Positions 1 to 8,013 of a stretch of DNA of 13,199 nt are shown in pieces. Position 1 is the stretch's first letter. Each line of letters opens with the position of its first letter. The DNA is taken from assembly GCA_029940345.1 (NCBI GenBank), contig JAOZRC010000074.1, positions 1 to 13,199 of the forward strand, given 5' to 3'. The position numbers and the translations under genes are program-made. The notes under the pieces were generated by a model, which was not told where the DNA came from, made no database searches, and saw only the letters and a program-made list of their open reading frames with translations. Source of the stretch: Desulfobacterales bacterium. Its GTDB lineage: Bacteria > Desulfobacterota > Desulfobacteria > Desulfobacterales > JAUCGF01.

Positions 1-779
1 ACATTCCAATAAATTTAGAAAGCATTACCACTATTTATCTTCTAGTGTCGATAATATTAGGGTTAAGCAGCATTATAGCGCTTTCTATAAAAGCCGGAAA
101 TATTTTTGTAATCAATAGATCAAAAATTGATACGATTTTTCGCTACGGAAAGTGGATGATCGGATGTTCAATTGTTTTTCATTTCTTTATTAGAATAGAT
201 ATTATTTATCTGACGAGATATGTTGATTTCGATATGGTAGGTCTTTATGCTTCTGCCGCGCAACTCAATATGATTGTAGCTGTTGCTACTGGAGCTTTAG
301 CCGGAACTTGTCTTCCTAAATCCGGTAATGCAATAAAATCGAAAGCAAATATGATAAAATATATAAAAGAATCCGGGTTTACAATTCTTTTAATAGAACT
401 CTTTATCATTTTCTATTTTTTATTCGCGCATGTCGCAATTAATGTTTTGTACGGTTCTGAATATTCGGCGGCATCAAATATTTTACGTATATTGCTGTTA
501 GGATCTTTTATTAATGCAATTTATACTCCATTTTCATTTATTTTGCTTGCCTATGGAAAAACGAAAATATTGTTTCTCATTGAACTATCGAAATTGATAA
601 CTGCTATAACTTTGCTGAATTTTATGATCAATAAATTTCAAATGATTGGCGCCGCCTTTACGATCACTATTGCGATAGCTGTCCAAACAATTTTTGCTTT
701 TTATATTTTTAGAACTTCCATAGGCGAAGTCTTAGAATTCTTTTTTATAAAAAAAATTCCTTTCGAAAAAAAAGCATAG
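1..779 (+). CDS. Wzx-type polysaccharide flippase, C-terminal part (5' end outside window)
   Basis: The reading frame is open from the left edge (first full codon at position 3) to the stop at 777-779, so the start lies upstream. An internal GTG at 45 is not a credible start because hydrophobic coding continues before it. About 258 residues are visible, in alternating long hydrophobic helices and short basic loops. This pattern, with segments such as GLYASAAQLN and a charged loop before each helix pair, suits the second half of a MOP-superfamily exporter (Wzx/RfbX). Such proteins flip undecaprenyl-diphosphate-linked repeat units across the inner membrane. The ending is Lys-rich (KKIPFEKKA). 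The sequence is strongly AT-rich and is followed 41 nt later by a Wzy-like gene, which supports the assignment. The exact substrate cannot be read, and the family call rests on topology and context more than on a catalytic motif. Confidence 0.8.
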   Translation, partial: IPINLESITTIYLLVSIILGLSSIIALSIKAGNIFVINRSKIDTIFRYGKWMIGCSIVFHFFIRIDIIYLTRYVDFDMVGLYASAAQLNMIVAVATGALAGTCLPKSGNAIKSKANMIKYIKESGFTILLIELFIIFYFLFAHVAINVLYGSEYSAASNILRILLLGSFINAIYTPFSFILLAYGKTKILFLIELSKLITAITLLNFMINKFQMIGAAFTITIAIAVQTIFAFYIFRTSIGEVLEFFFIKKIPFEKKA

Positions 780-820
780 TTTATTTATTTTTCATTTATA
801 AGTATATATCCCTTTAAAAT

Positions 821-2014
821 ATGCATACCAGTAAAACCGAATTATTACCAAAGGCCATACTTCTTTTTATTATTATAAGCAGATTTATTTCAGAAATAAG
901 TAATACCAACTTTTATCATCGCTCTAATTTCGTTTGGGGAGTATCTGGAATTTTCTTGATATTCATGATATTATGGCCATTTTTCGCGTTGCAAAACAAG
1001 GGAGAACTCCATAATTTAAAAAGGTATTTTCCTGTTATTTTGTATATAATTTATATATCATTTAGAACCGATTATTTCGAACTTATCTCCTTTAAAAGCT
1101 TTCTTTCTGAATTTATTGTTTGGGCACTTTTCCTTACTACAAATAAATTGTGCGAACAGAACGAACAACTATCGAACAGCATACAAAAACTTATTGTCCT
1201 GATTATTCAACTTTGCATACTAATTGGATTATTTCAATTAGTCTTAAATCTTTTTCATTTTTTCCCGAGCAGCGTTGTTAATTTGGAAGCATTTTACGAT
1301 TTGCGCCCTGTACATAGTATTTTTAATCATCCCAATTCATTCGTAATTATAGTCCTGCCGTTTAGTATATATTTTTTAGAAAAAAAGAAATATTTATGGT
1401 TAATTACCACCATAGTTGTTTGTGCTTTTTCAGGTACCAGATCGCCTTTTCTGATTTTGGCCTCTTTGTTCATCCCAATTTACAAACTATTAAAAAATAA
1501 AAAGCTAAAATGGATTGATATTTTAATATCGATTTCATTAATTCTCACTATTTATACTTCATTAATCTTAACTAATCTTGAAACAAAAGAATACGAAGAT
1601 TATCAGAGCAGATTTAATCTCGCTTCATTCGAATGGCGCGTACATTATTGGAAAAATTTCATAGAATTTAATGAGCCTTTTATCTTTTTGTTCGGGCATG
1701 GAATCGGTTCCGCAGAAATCAAAGGCCTCGATCTTGAAAGTCGGTCTCCGCATAATGATTATTTAAGAATATTTTATGATCTAGGTGTTATCGGTTTATG
1801 TATCTATTTAGCATTAATGTGCTTTATGTTTAACCTTCTGATGACCAGCAGCAATAGATATGGTGCATTGATTTATTTAATCATCGTTTCATTTTCTCTT
1901 TCTGACAATTTGATCTTTTTTTCCTACTCAATATGGTTGTTTATCTTCCTGGCTAGCATTTCGATTAAAAATGCAGGCACAATCCACCTTGCCTTTAAAT
2001 ACCGTGCTTTTTGA
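821..2014 (+). CDS. O-antigen ligase / polymerase-like membrane protein (Wzy_C domain)
   Basis: A 397-residue polytopic membrane protein with about ten or more hydrophobic segments and a soluble stretch around residues 253-312. Family hallmarks are visible. R162 lies in a loop ending HSIFNHPN (165-172). A GTRSP turn follows a helix (205-209). FGHGIGS (291-297) is followed by the characteristic SPHNDYLRIFYDLG block (309-322), which leads into a helix. This is the Wzy_C/WaaL signature seen in enzymes that polymerise repeat units or transfer them from undecaprenyl diphosphate at the periplasmic face. Sequence alone does not separate polymerase from ligase. Its place next to a flippase favours a Wzy-type polymerase. 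No good Shine-Dalgarno precedes the ATG, as is common in this AT-rich block. A small hairpin directly follows the stop. Confidence 0.85.
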   Translation: MHTSKTELLPKAILLFIIISRFISEISNTNFYHRSNFVWGVSGIFLIFMILWPFFALQNKGELHNLKRYFPVILYIIYISFRTDYFELISFKSFLSEFIVWALFLTTNKLCEQNEQLSNSIQKLIVLIIQLCILIGLFQLVLNLFHFFPSSVVNLEAFYDLRPVHSIFNHPNSFVIIVLPFSIYFLEKKKYLWLITTIVVCAFSGTRSPFLILASLFIPIYKLLKNKKLKWIDILISISLILTIYTSLILTNLETKEYEDYQSRFNLASFEWRVHYWKNFIEFNEPFIFLFGHGIGSAEIKGLDLESRSPHNDYLRIFYDLGVIGLCIYLALMCFMFNLLMTSSNRYGALIYLIIVSFSLSDNLIFFSYSIWLFIFLASISIKNAGTIHLAFKYRAF

Positions 2015-2032
2015 AACTTGCGCCAGCAAGTT
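2015..2032 (+). terminator. Small hairpin just after the Wzy-like gene (weak terminator or attenuator)
   Basis: A perfect 7-bp inverted repeat (AACTTGC, loop GCCA, GCAAGTT) starts on the base after the stop codon. It is followed by GTTTCATTTACTTT, a U-rich but interrupted tract. The stem is short and has no clean T run, so full termination is doubtful. It could reduce read-through or protect the 3' end of the upstream message. It is the only obvious structure in the 96-bp gap before the next gene. Confidence 0.35.
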
Positions 2033-2110
2033 GTTTCATTTACTTTATATTTATTCATACATAATTGATCTGTACTTGGAATAGATTGGTATTCCTATAA
2101 TTTAAAAAAG

Positions 2111-3334
2111 ATGAAAATTTTAATCGTTAATAAATTCTTTTATAAGAAAGGGGGAGCTGAAACCTATTTTTTTAGATTAATTGAATTACTAAAATGCTAT
2201 AATATCGAGGTACAATATTTTTCTATGCAGGATAAAAAAAACAGACCCACTGAATATGAAAAATTTTTCGTCAGCAATATCAACTATGATGATCATTCGG
2301 TTAATAACATCTTCAGGGCATCATCAAGGCTTTTATATTCCTTCGAGGCCAAAAAAAATATATCAAAATTATTAAAAAGTAAACCTGATCTTGTCCATTT
2401 AAATAATATATATCATCAGCTATCTCCATCAATCATCGATGCGATCAAATCATATAACATCCCGATTGTAATGACAATTCACGATTTAAAGTTAGTTTGC
2501 CCATCGTACTCTATGATAAATAAAGGCAAAATTTGCGAATTATGTAGAAATAATAAATTCTTTCATTGCTATTTGACTGCTTGTTTTAAAAAGTCTAAGG
2601 CAAAAAGTCTTTTGGCAACCTGTGAAATGTATTTACATCATAAGATATTGAAAATTTATAAAAAAATAGATGCCTTTATTGCCCCGAGCTTTTTTATCAA
2701 AGAAAAAGTCACATTTATGGGATTTCGCAGCAATTCCATATATGTTATTCCAAACTTTGTTCAACTTGAAAATTTTTCTCCCAATTATAATTATAATGGA
2801 AATTCTATTATCTATTTTGGCAGATTGGATAAATCGAAAGGAATATTAACACTATTGGATGTCGTCAAGAAGATGCAAAACATCGAGCTGAAGCTAATAG
2901 GGCAAGGGCCATTATTTGAAAAAATTAGATATACAATAAGAAAAGAAAATATAAAAAATATAAAACTACTAGGATTCTTAGAAGAAAAACCGCTTAAAGA
3001 AGAAATACGAAAATGCCTGTTTAGTGTTGTACCGTCAGAAATCTATGAAAATAACCCTTTGAGCATAATAGAATCTCTCGCTCTCGGAAAACCTGTAATT
3101 GGGTCTCGTATTGGAGGCATTCCGGAAATATTAGGCCATGGGTGCGGTTTTTTATTTGAGCCTGGAAATAGACGGGATTTAGCAGAAAAAATTGATGCCC
3201 TGATTCGCAATAAAGATCTAGCTGTTTCTATGGGAAAGAAAGGCAGATTGCTGGTTGAGGAAAACAATAACCAGACGAACTACTTTAATGAGCTTATGAA
3301 AGTTTACAGAAGAGTTTTGGCATCCAATGGTTGA
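2111..3334 (+). CDS. GT4-family glycosyltransferase with Cys-containing insertion
   Basis: A 407-residue GT-B fold retaining glycosyltransferase, expected to add a sugar from a nucleotide donor to a lipid-linked oligosaccharide at the cytoplasmic membrane face. The N-terminal domain opens with MKILIVNKFF and a GGAE loop (residues 14-17) and contains TIHD (122-125). The donor-binding C-terminal domain begins near FGRLDKSKG (236-244). It carries the family E-x7-E pair at E313 and E321 within PSEIYENNPLSIIESLALG, followed by GKPVIGSRIGGIPE. A Cys-rich segment (C130, C142, C145, C153, C158, C171) sits after the TIHD strand. Similar insertions are known in a subset of GT4 enzymes. The 3' end overlaps the next gene by 8 nt, indicating translational coupling. 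Donor and acceptor sugars are unknown. Confidence 0.9.
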   Translation: MKILIVNKFFYKKGGAETYFFRLIELLKCYNIEVQYFSMQDKKNRPTEYEKFFVSNINYDDHSVNNIFRASSRLLYSFEAKKNISKLLKSKPDLVHLNNIYHQLSPSIIDAIKSYNIPIVMTIHDLKLVCPSYSMINKGKICELCRNNKFFHCYLTACFKKSKAKSLLATCEMYLHHKILKIYKKIDAFIAPSFFIKEKVTFMGFRSNSIYVIPNFVQLENFSPNYNYNGNSIIYFGRLDKSKGILTLLDVVKKMQNIELKLIGQGPLFEKIRYTIRKENIKNIKLLGFLEEKPLKEEIRKCLFSVVPSEIYENNPLSIIESLALGKPVIGSRIGGIPEILGHGCGFLFEPGNRRDLAEKIDALIRNKDLAVSMGKKGRLLVEENNNQTNYFNELMKVYRRVLASNG

Positions 3335-4208
3335 CAGGTTTAAATATAAAAAAAAAATAAAGTATTTTGCTGGTGCTATAATCAGATATGGTGGTCTATT
3401 TTTTCTATTTAAAAAACTTGTATTAAAAAACAGAGCTACCATAGTTATCTATCACAACCCAAAATATGAATATTTTGAAAAACATATTAATTTCTATTTA
3501 AAGCATTTTAATATTATAAGCCTAAAAAACTATATCGAAAATATTTTGCATAACAAAAATATTCCTGCATACACGCTGATTTTAACAATTGATGACGGAT
3601 ATAAAGAAAATTACTCTCTACTACCAATTATTAAAAAACACTGCATTTCCCCAACCATTTATGTGTGTGGTGCAATTGTGGGAACAAATTGTAAATTTTG
3701 GTTCGATATAGCAGAAAATAAATTTGTAATACTAGAAAAAATGGAAAGAAAAAAAAGAAATGCGTTTTTAAAGAAACATTTTAACTATTCTGAAAACACT
3801 TCTTATTCACCTCGAACAGCATTAAGTGTTGATGAATTAATTGAACTTGATAAATACGCAGACATACAGTCTCATACAATGTTTCACCCAATTTTGACTA
3901 ATGAAAGCCCGGAAAATATAATAGAAGAAATTGTAAAATCTAAAAATGTATTAGAAAAAATTCTTTCAAAGAAAATTTGTCATTTTAGCTACCCTAATGG
4001 CAACTACTCAAAAAGCATTATTAGTACAGTCGCCAAAGCAGGATATATTTCCGCTAGGTCCTGTGATATTGGCTGGAATAAAATAAGAAAAGCGCATGAT
4101 TTGTACAAGCTTAAAGCTCTTGGAATTCAGGATGATGCATCCATTAATGTGCTGTGTGCACAAATCACAGGAATTTTTGGATTTATCAGATTATTTGGAA
4201 AAAATTAA
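3327..4208 (+). CDS. Polysaccharide deacetylase (NodB/CE4 family)
   Basis: A 293-residue CE4-type protein, predicted to remove N- or O-acetyl groups from a polysaccharide or its lipid-linked precursor using a divalent metal. All main motifs are present. TIDDG (87-91) supplies the catalytic-base and metal Asp residues D89 and D90. SHTMFHP (182-188) supplies metal ligands H183 and H187. FSYPNG (220-225) is the usual groove motif. An N-terminal IYH (41-43) is also typical. No clear signal peptide is seen; the N-terminus is Lys-rich (KKK at 8-10) with a hydrophobic stretch around 13-28, so a cytoplasmic or membrane-associated location is likely. It overlaps the preceding glycosyltransferase by 8 nt (ATGGTTGA). 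A run of ten A at 3348-3357 encodes the early Lys residues, and losing one A would create an immediate TAA stop. Composition is very AT-rich, like its upstream neighbours. Confidence 0.9.
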   Translation: MVDRFKYKKKIKYFAGAIIRYGGLFFLFKKLVLKNRATIVIYHNPKYEYFEKHINFYLKHFNIISLKNYIENILHNKNIPAYTLILTIDDGYKENYSLLPIIKKHCISPTIYVCGAIVGTNCKFWFDIAENKFVILEKMERKKRNAFLKKHFNYSENTSYSPRTALSVDELIELDKYADIQSHTMFHPILTNESPENIIEEIVKSKNVLEKILSKKICHFSYPNGNYSKSIISTVAKAGYISARSCDIGWNKIRKAHDLYKLKALGIQDDASINVLCAQITGIFGFIRLFGKN

Positions 4209-4244
4209 AAACTCTTTGCTAAATAGGCAGCAAAAAGGATGACA

Positions 4245-5351
4245 ATGAAAATATTAGTATTGGGGACAAGAGGTATACCTGGAATCCCCGGTGGCGTTGA
4301 AGAGCATTGCGAGCATCTTTACAGTAATTTGGCTAAAATGGGCTGTGAAATATATTTAGTAACCCGTAAACCTTATGCTAATATCAAAATACAGCATTAT
4401 AAAGAGATCAAACTAGTTCATGTGAATACGATCAAACAAAAAAATATAGAAACAGCCTTTCATACTTTATGGTCGATTTTAGTATGTAAAAAACTTAACC
4501 CTGACATCATCCACTTTCATGCCATTGGACCATCTTTGTTCGTTCCCTTAGCAAAACTCTTTGGATTTAAAGTCGTTGTTACTCACCATGGACCGGATTA
4601 TCAAAGAAAAAAGTGGGGGCCATGCGCCAAAAAAGCATTAAAAATTGGAGAAAGAAACTCGGGCAAATATGCCGATAGTATTATCGTCATCTCAGAATAC
4701 ATAAAAAATTTAATGGAAAAAAATTATGGCATAAAAACTATTCTAATTCCCAATGGAGTAATTATTCGGGAGCGTTCAAAATCGAGCCGCAATTTAAAAA
4801 AATACGGGCTGGAATCCGGAAACTTTATTATTAGTGTAGGAAGATTTGTTCCTGAAAAAGCATTTGAATATCTTATCGATGCATTTATCAGATTAGAAAG
4901 AGATGACCTGAAATTAGTCATCGCCGGCGATGCCGATCATGAAAGCGAATACAGCAAAAAGATTAAAAAGATGGCCAAGAAATACCCTAATATTGTATTA
5001 ACCGGGTTTATAAACAAAGCAATATTGAATGATTTGTACAGCCATGCAAAGATATTTGTATTGCCTTCATTTTACGAAGGGTTGCCGTTAGTTTTACTCG
5101 AAGCAATGAGTTTCGGACTCTCATGCGTTATAAGTGACATTCATGGTAATCGAAATGTCGGGCTTGATGAAAGCCGATATTTTCGACCAGGCGATGTGGA
5201 AAGTTTATATTATGCACTTTCTCATTTTATTGACCGCCCTTTCAGTGAAAATGATAAAAAGAAACAGATTGTAATGGTGGACGAAAAATACAACTGGAAA
5301 AAAATCGCTCTTCGCACGATGGCTGTTTATAGTGCCTGCCTGAATCAATAA
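4245..5351 (+). CDS. GT4-family glycosyltransferase
   Basis: A 368-residue GT-B glycosyltransferase. I place the start at ATG 4245 (MKILVLGTRG) rather than ATG 4239, because AAAAGG at 4233-4238 has no spacing to 4239 but 6 nt to 4245. The N-terminus GTRGIPGIPGGVEEH is the Gly-rich loop found in GT4 enzymes related to rhamnosyl- and similar O-antigen transferases. THHGPDYQRKKWG follows at about residues 113-125. The C-terminal domain starts near SVGRFVPEKAFEYL and contains the E-x7-E pair in YEGLPLVLLEAMSFG (about E278 and E286). It probably extends the repeat unit on the cytoplasmic side. It is separated from the deacetylase by a short gap holding an inverted repeat. GC content looks intermediate between the blocks on either side. 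The sugar specificity cannot be assigned. Confidence 0.9.
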   Translation: MKILVLGTRGIPGIPGGVEEHCEHLYSNLAKMGCEIYLVTRKPYANIKIQHYKEIKLVHVNTIKQKNIETAFHTLWSILVCKKLNPDIIHFHAIGPSLFVPLAKLFGFKVVVTHHGPDYQRKKWGPCAKKALKIGERNSGKYADSIIVISEYIKNLMEKNYGIKTILIPNGVIIRERSKSSRNLKKYGLESGNFIISVGRFVPEKAFEYLIDAFIRLERDDLKLVIAGDADHESEYSKKIKKMAKKYPNIVLTGFINKAILNDLYSHAKIFVLPSFYEGLPLVLLEAMSFGLSCVISDIHGNRNVGLDESRYFRPGDVESLYYALSHFIDRPFSENDKKKQIVMVDEKYNWKKIALRTMAVYSACLNQ

Positions 5352-5369
5352 ATAAAAAATATCCGCCAA

Positions 5370-6572
5370 ATGCTTTTGCCTATTTTAGCGCAGAACGCTG
5401 TTGTGAATCAGACCCCAAAAGAGAATAAAAAAACGAAACTATCTATGGGAATTGCATATAAAAAAAATAGAATAACCTATTTAGACGGGCATAGAGGGTT
5501 GGCCATCTTAATGGTCATATCTTTTCATGCCTATGTTCGTTGGCCTGGAATTGTTCCTTATGCGGATCAATTTTCAAATATTTTCATTCTTAAAACCGGA
5601 GGGCTTGGTGTTCAATTATTTTTCCTAATATCCGGGTTTGTCATATTGATGACCTTAGAAAAGTGTTCAGGATTCAATGAATTTATATTTAGAAGATGGC
5701 TAAGACTGTTTCCCGCAATGTTAATCTGCTCCATTTTTATTTTTCTTACTGCGAATTATTTTATTGAACGCCCCGCTGGATTACCTGGATACATCGACTT
5801 GATTCCCGGATTGACTTTCATCGAACCCAAGTGGTTTAGCATAATTTCAAGTATTCCTTTAAATGGACTCGAGGAAGCTTTTTGGTCATTGTATGTTGAA
5901 GTTAAATTCTATGTGTTTGCCGCCTTTATATACTTCTGGAAAGGCCGCAACAAATTAATATTAGCTCTTTTAATTGCTTGGCTATTTTCTCTATCAATTA
6001 ATTACTTGTCTCAATATTTTACTAATGAATATTTGCACATAGCCCATAAAATTCTCAACGCCCTATCATTTAAATACTTTGGCTGGTTTTCTTCAGGCGC
6101 ATCTTTTTATGTTTTTCATAAAACCAAAAAATCTCAATGGCTTTATTTGGCAATTGGAATTTCAATAGCGAGCTCAATTTTCGTAAAGGACTTAAATTGG
6201 CAATGGGCAACTGTGGCATTTACAATTTCTTCATTTTTCGCTTTTTCTGTTATAAATAAAAAAATACAACATTTGCTGAGCAGAAAATTGATAGTATTTT
6301 TTGGTTTTATAAGCTACCCGCTTTACCTAATTCATGAGAATATGATGATTGCTATAATTGCAAAGATGGGAAAAATTGATATCGGGATACCATTTTTTTT
6401 GTACCCTTTACCGCCAGTTCTCTTTTTATCGGCTATTGCATACATTATCGCTTCTTATGGAGAAGTTAATACCAAAATTATCATCTTAAAATTAACAAAA
6501 TCTATTTTTAAATTCATCAAAAACTTGCATCCATATGACCTCCGGTTGTCAAGAAAAAAACCGCTCCCGTAA
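5370..6572 (+). CDS. Acyltransferase-3 family membrane protein (OafA-like)
   Basis: A roughly 400-residue integral membrane protein of the acyltransferase-3 family, which O-acetylates or otherwise O-acylates polysaccharide repeat units. The hallmark N-terminal block YLDGHRGLAILMVISFHAY (37-55) carries the conserved Arg42 and His53, and FIFRRWLRLFP (105-115) follows the second helix. About ten hydrophobic segments span the rest. No extracytoplasmic SGNH domain is attached. The start is uncertain. ATG 5370 gives a polar 36-residue leader, while ATG 5445 (residue 26, MGIAYKKN) would give a more typical N-terminus; neither has a clear ribosome-binding site. It lies 18 nt after the glycosyltransferase and is probably the last gene of the first, low-GC block. 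The acyl group is unknown; acetyl is the default expectation. Confidence 0.87.
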   Translation: MLLPILAQNAVVNQTPKENKKTKLSMGIAYKKNRITYLDGHRGLAILMVISFHAYVRWPGIVPYADQFSNIFILKTGGLGVQLFFLISGFVILMTLEKCSGFNEFIFRRWLRLFPAMLICSIFIFLTANYFIERPAGLPGYIDLIPGLTFIEPKWFSIISSIPLNGLEEAFWSLYVEVKFYVFAAFIYFWKGRNKLILALLIAWLFSLSINYLSQYFTNEYLHIAHKILNALSFKYFGWFSSGASFYVFHKTKKSQWLYLAIGISIASSIFVKDLNWQWATVAFTISSFFAFSVINKKIQHLLSRKLIVFFGFISYPLYLIHENMMIAIIAKMGKIDIGIPFFLYPLPPVLFLSAIAYIIASYGEVNTKIIILKLTKSIFKFIKNLHPYDLRLSRKKPLP

Positions 6573-6574
6573 GC

Positions 6575-6606
6575 TGGAAATAGAGAAATGGATAAAAATC
6601 TATAAT
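6575..6606 (+). promoter_or_regulatory. Candidate sigma70-type promoter before the DUF362 gene
   Basis: A perfect TATAAT stands at 6601-6606 in the gap between the acyltransferase and the DUF362 gene. The best upstream partner, TGGAAA at 6575-6580, has a 20-nt spacer, which is long, and no better -35 is present at 16-18 nt. Use of this site would give a leader of about 60 nt containing the palindrome and hairpin at 6635-6661. AT-rich DNA often yields TATAAT by chance, so confidence is low. Confidence 0.25.
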
Positions 6607-6634
6607 CCAATTTGTTCTCGATTTTAACCCCCTG

Positions 6635-6661
6635 AAAGCGCTTTTATCTCGAAGCCGAGAT
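6635..6661 (+). repeat. Palindrome plus small hairpin upstream of the DUF362 gene
   Basis: Two symmetric elements sit side by side. AAAGCGCTTT (6635-6644) is a perfect 10-bp palindrome. ATCTCG, loop AAGC, CGAGAT (6646-6661) is a perfect 6-bp stem ending 11 nt before the ATG at 6673. No good Shine-Dalgarno is visible between the hairpin and the ATG. They could be an operator and/or a translation-control hairpin at the head of the second gene block. Confidence 0.35.
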
Positions 6662-6672
6662 CTAATTTCAAA

Positions 6673-8013
6673 ATGAATTATTTAAAGTTGTTAGCAGGAC
6701 GCCGGTTTTTTTTAAAAGCATTCGCTTTTGGCGCAGTCGCCATCTATTTTCTGAGATTTGGATGGCTACTGAGGCAGGCTATGGCCTCTAGACCCAGCCT
6801 ATCAGTAAAGGAGCAAATTAATGCGAAAACTAAAAATGCTAACCGGTGCAGTTCGTATATTTTCTTATCCAGGAATGGATCGCCCGCTGAAAACTTAAAA
6901 AAAGTAATCGGAATGATCGGTGATATTGAAAAAATAATAGGCCCTGAGGATATCGTTCTTATTAAACCCAATGGCCAGTGGTGGAATCAAGGTATGACCA
7001 ATACCGACGCCATGCATGCATTTATAGAGTTGGTTTTGGCTATACCCGAATTTAAAGGAGAGATAATAATAGCTGAAAATCATCATTTCCCCGTTGATAA
7101 TTCTAGGGCATGGACAACCAAAGAGCGTAACGGTGCTTTCAATTTCAATGAGCTCATTGAGCATTTCAACGCTGCTGGATACCCTAATGTGACCAAATGT
7201 CATTGGCATGATGGTGGTGCCAGTAAGCATCCGAGCTGGGGCGGCGCGGAGAATGGCGGTGTCGTCGATGGCCCATGGGAAGGTGAAGGATATGTATGGT
7301 GCCCGGATAATGTCTATGTTGCTCCTAGTGGGCGCAAAGCTATGATGAGCTACCCTGTTTTTCGTTCCAAATTCAGTGGCTTACTCATTGACTTTAAGTA
7401 TGGCCCATGGAAAAAGCAAAAATATCAAGAAATCCCTTTGAAATTTATCAATTTTTCAGCGGTCAATCACCACGGTCAGACCGGCGTGACGGCTGCAATT
7501 AAAAACTATTTGGGAATTGTCGATATGACCTGCGGCGACAGGGGATTGAGGCCGAAAGGTTTCCATAATTTTCATAATATCGGCTTTTCGGCGTTGCCGG
7601 CAATTATCAAGTATCCATTAGAAAAAATAGGCTGGAATGATACTGGTGAATACATCGGCGGCGCCGTTGGAACATTCATGAAAACTATTCGTAAGGCGGA
7701 TTTAAATATCATTACGGCAGAATGGGTTGGTTGGGGGGACAGAACTGATCCGCAAAGGGGAAGCAGGGCGAGGGCGATTATTGCGTCACGAGACCCGGTT
7801 GCCCTGGATTATTGGTCTGCCAAATATATTCTTCTGCCGGCAACAAAAAAGCATGCTATTTCAAAAAAATTTGTTGAATGGAACGACCCCGACAAAATAG
7901 GAAAGCCATTTCACGGTTTGCTTGCCAGCTGTGCTGCACAGGGGGCTGGAACCATGGACCCTAACTCTATCCAGGTCAGTGAGTATAATTTTTTAAGCGA
8001 AGAAGATATTTGA
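6673..8013 (+). CDS. DUF362-domain protein with twin-arginine signal
   Basis: A 446-residue protein. The N-terminus contains GRRFFLK (residues 9-15), a good match to the Tat consensus, followed by a hydrophobic stretch to about residue 33. A possible AMA cleavage site lies at 36-38, so it is predicted to be exported folded or held at the membrane. The mature part resembles DUF362: VLIKPNGQWW (about 95-104), then a helix beginning TNTDAMHAFIEL, and IIIAENHHF (about 134-142). Later blocks are GVTAAIKNYLGIVD and SRDPVALDYWSAKYIL. Many DUF362 proteins carry ferredoxin-type CxxCxxCxxxC motifs; none is present, and the five or so Cys residues are scattered. The biochemical role of the family is not well defined. 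The stop overlaps the ATG of the next gene (TGATG), indicating coupling. GC content is clearly higher than in the genes before 4208. Confidence 0.8.
   Translation: MNYLKLLAGRRFFLKAFAFGAVAIYFLRFGWLLRQAMASRPSLSVKEQINAKTKNANRCSSYIFLSRNGSPAENLKKVIGMIGDIEKIIGPEDIVLIKPNGQWWNQGMTNTDAMHAFIELVLAIPEFKGEIIIAENHHFPVDNSRAWTTKERNGAFNFNELIEHFNAAGYPNVTKCHWHDGGASKHPSWGGAENGGVVDGPWEGEGYVWCPDNVYVAPSGRKAMMSYPVFRSKFSGLLIDFKYGPWKKQKYQEIPLKFINFSAVNHHGQTGVTAAIKNYLGIVDMTCGDRGLRPKGFHNFHNIGFSALPAIIKYPLEKIGWNDTGEYIGGAVGTFMKTIRKADLNIITAEWVGWGDRTDPQRGSRARAIIASRDPVALDYWSAKYILLPATKKHAISKKFVEWNDPDKIGKPFHGLLASCAAQGAGTMDPNSIQVSEYNFLSEEDI

Noticed and set aside
2065..2101. TATAAT at 2096-2101 with TTGATC or TTGGAA upstream as a promoter for the first glycosyltransferase.
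   Set aside because: Spacers are 25 and 14 nt, both outside the usual range, and the DNA is so AT-rich that TATAAT is expected by chance.
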